A DNA stretch of 44,445 bases from Clostridia bacterium (GTDB lineage Bacteria > Bacillota > Clostridia > TANB77 > CAG-508): assembly GCA_900754285.1 (NCBI GenBank), contig CAAECB010000041.1, positions 1-44,445 on the forward strand. The letters run 5' to 3'. The translations under genes and the position numbers were made by a program. This document shows, piece after piece, positions 42,815 through 44,445 of this stretch; within the stretch, counting starts at the first letter, position 1, and each line of letters starts with the position of its first letter. The notes under the pieces are model-generated. The model had not been told where the DNA came from and did not search any database. It saw only the letters and a list, made by a program, of their open reading frames with translations.

Positions 42815-43819
42815 ATGGAAGAAGAAAGATTGATAAATCCAGAGTTAGAAAACTCAGGGGAAGAAAGATTAGAAAATTCACTAAGGCCAAAAACTTTAGA
42901 TGAATATATAGGACAAGACAAAATAAAAGAAAATATGAAAATATATATAGAAGCGGCCAAAAAAAGAGGGGAGCCATTAGATCATGTTTTGTTATATGGA
43001 CCTCCTGGATTAGGAAAAACAACGTTGTCTAATATAATATCAAATGAAATGAATTCAAATATAAAAATAACATCTGGACCAGCGATAGAAAAGCCAGGAG
43101 ACTTAGCAGCACTATTAACAAATTTATCAGAATTTGATGTTTTATTTATAGATGAAATCCATAGGTTAAGCAAAAGTGTAGAAGAAATATTATATCCAGC
43201 ATTAGAAGATTATACATTAGACATTATAATAGGAAAAGGGCCAAGTGCAAGGTCTATAAGATTAGATTTGCCTAAATTTACTTTAATAGGAGCTACAACT
43301 AAGGCTGGTTCATTAACTACTCCACTAAGAGATAGATTTGGAATTGTACATAGATTAGAGTTATATTCTGAAGCAGATTTAGCTAAAATAGTAAAACGTT
43401 CAGCAGGAATTTTGGAAGTTCAAATAGATGAAAAAGCGGCAATTGAAATAGCAAAGAGGTCAAGAGGAACACCAAGAATTGCAAATAGATTACTAAAAAG
43501 GGTTAGAGATTATGCTGCGGTTTTGGGAGATGGAGATATAGACCTAAAGATTACAAAACTTGCTCTTAACAAGTTAGAAATAGATGAATTAGGTTTAGAT
43601 GAAATTGATAGAAAATTGCTTGATACAATGATTGTCCAATATGGAGGCAGACCAGTCGGAATAGAGGCTTTAGCAGCAACTATTGGTGAGGAGGTTGATA
43701 CATTGGAGGATGTTTATGAACCTTATTTGATTCAAATTGGATATGTATCAAGAACTCCAAGAGGTAGAATAGTTTTACCTCCAGCATATAAACATATGGG
43801 GTATGATTTTAGAGGATAA
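42815..43819 (+). CDS. ruvB: Holliday junction branch-migration helicase RuvB
   Basis: 334 residues, usual length. Ring ATPase that drives branch migration with RuvA. Walker A GPPGLGKTT from residue 62, Walker B DEIH at 113-116, sensor 1 GATTKAG near 162, arginine finger/LRDRFG block, sensor 2 SRGTPRIANRLLKRVRDYA, and a C-terminal winged helix (GGRPVGIEALAATIGEE, RGRIVLPPAYKHMG). ATG 42815 is the only in-frame start; AAAGGA lies about 13 nt upstream, farther than usual. No ruvA is adjacent; the gene lies between polysaccharide genes. Confidence 0.97.
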   Translation: MEEERLINPELENSGEERLENSLRPKTLDEYIGQDKIKENMKIYIEAAKKRGEPLDHVLLYGPPGLGKTTLSNIISNEMNSNIKITSGPAIEKPGDLAALLTNLSEFDVLFIDEIHRLSKSVEEILYPALEDYTLDIIIGKGPSARSIRLDLPKFTLIGATTKAGSLTTPLRDRFGIVHRLELYSEADLAKIVKRSAGILEVQIDEKAAIEIAKRSRGTPRIANRLLKRVRDYAAVLGDGDIDLKITKLALNKLEIDELGLDEIDRKLLDTMIVQYGGRPVGIEALAATIGEEVDTLEDVYEPYLIQIGYVSRTPRGRIVLPPAYKHMGYDFRG

Positions 43820-43832
43820 TGTTTTTTGTGGA

Positions 43833-43907
43833 CTGATGTTTTTGGGGGCGGAAGAATAAAAACATTTCCTTTAGGTAATGTTTTTTTGCTCCGACCCTAA
43901 AAACATC
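43833..43907. repeat. Palindromic repeat pair, inverted, behind ruvB
   Basis: A forward divergent copy at 43833-43865 (GTTTTTGGGGGCGGAAG) and a reverse GAGC-type copy at 43877-43907 (TTTTTTTGCTCCGACCC). A truncated AATGTTTTTTGTGG directly at the ruvB stop may be a further fragment. Confidence 0.82.
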
Positions 43908-43926
43908 AATGAAAAGGAATAAATTT

Positions 43927-44445
43927 ATGAAAAAGATTTTTAGAAAAGAAAATATATTCATATTAATAGTATTTGCATTTGTACTAAGTACAATTATAAT
44001 AAAACCATTAGGAGATTTAGATGAGATTTGGAATTATAATGTTGCCAGAAACATAGCAAAAGGATTAATACCATACAAAGAAATAAGTACGATAACAACA
44101 CCATTTTTGCCAATAATAAATAGCATATTTTTAAAATTCATAGCAGATGAATTAATAGTCATGAGGATTTTAGCGGCGGTTTTAATAACAGCAATAATAT
44201 ATATGATATATAAAATATTTAAAGAAATAACAAAAGAAAATACTGTAAGTATGATAATAGCAATGTTGATGGCAATATTACTTCAAAAAAATTATTGTAT
44301 AGATTACAATTATATGGTTTTATTTTTAACATTGATATTAACATATTTAGAATTAAGAAATAGTAATAAAAACAATGATGAAAAAGAAAATTCAGAGCAA
44401 CAAAAAGTGCTAACTAAGAAAACAATATTGTTTGAATTAACACAA
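43927..44445 (+). CDS. Membrane glycosyltransferase (PMT/ArnT-like), truncated by the window edge
   Basis: 173 codons, open at the right edge. N-terminal membrane helix (IFILIVFAFVLSTIII) followed by the polar loop LGDLDEIWNYNVARNIAKGL, then PYKEISTITTPFLP, and further helices (MRILAAVLITAIIYMIY, MIIAMLMAILLQ, YMVLFLTLILTYL). An acidic D-E motif in the first extracellular loop followed by further helices is the pattern of GT39/GT83-type lipid-sugar-dependent glycosyltransferases. The ribosome-binding sequence AAAAGGAA lies before the ATG. It may belong with pssD/pssE to surface-glycan synthesis. Confidence 0.7.
   Translation, partial: MKKIFRKENIFILIVFAFVLSTIIIKPLGDLDEIWNYNVARNIAKGLIPYKEISTITTPFLPIINSIFLKFIADELIVMRILAAVLITAIIYMIYKIFKEITKENTVSMIIAMLMAILLQKNYCIDYNYMVLFLTLILTYLELRNSNKNNDEKENSEQQKVLTKKTILFELTQ

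Overview
The window is a very AT-rich stretch of a low-GC, Gram-positive-type genome, most likely an uncultured Clostridia or gut Firmicutes lineage. The evidence is SpoVS, RNase Y, a T-box leader on ileS, S-layer homology (SLH) surface proteins, a sortase, and a gene order rny - ymdB - spoVS - miaB - mutS that follows the Bacillus subtilis order with extra genes inserted. No rRNA, tRNA, CRISPR array, transposase or prophage was recognised.

Layout. (1) 1-3.0 kb: end of a polysaccharide cluster (partial glycosyltransferase-like end, pyruvyl transferase, flippase). (2) 3.0-15.6 kb: four consecutive secreted proteins with different heads (LRR plus transglutaminase-like; a small unidentified domain; LRR plus CAP; a giant LRR/EF-hand internalin-like protein) and nearly identical C-terminal triple-SLH anchors. 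The giant gene is cut by one in-frame TAA that separates it from its anchor. (3) 15.9-20.1 kb: HD protein, CpsB-type PHP phosphatase, glmM, a small membrane protein and a sortase. (4) 20.3-22.0 kb: a pilin-like N-terminus fused to an FGE/C-type-lectin-like domain with an unusual 3' end, preceded by a 380-nt leader and a decayed relative. (5) 22.1-36.5 kb: T-box/ileS, rny, an unidentified gene, ymdB, spoVS, a second and broken pilin/lectin gene under the same leader, small membrane proteins, rpmE, miaB and mutS. (6) 36.5-44.4 kb: a coiled-coil protein with a very acidic tail, an ABC exporter pair, a split PssD/PssE glycosyltransferase, ruvB and a truncated membrane glycosyltransferase.

The main non-genic theme is a dispersed family of about 31-nt imperfect palindromes. 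I find it at eleven places, always as a pair, often right at a stop codon, once in frame inside an ABC permease and once forming the C-terminus of a glycosyltransferase. A second, rarer foldback family occurs at 1.4-1.6 and 33.8 kb.

The genes suggest a coherent surface programme. Polysaccharide synthesis and pyruvylation could supply the ligand that SLH domains bind, SLH proteins display enzymatic or adhesive heads, and pilin/lectin fusions add further, possibly diversified, surface proteins. That link is inference. The most unusual points are the pilin/lectin module (conserved structured leader, relic, deleted paralog, NNY-rich 3' end suggestive of a diversity-generating retroelement target), the paired palindromes invading coding sequence, and the nonsense codon detaching a 2259-codon surface protein from its anchor.
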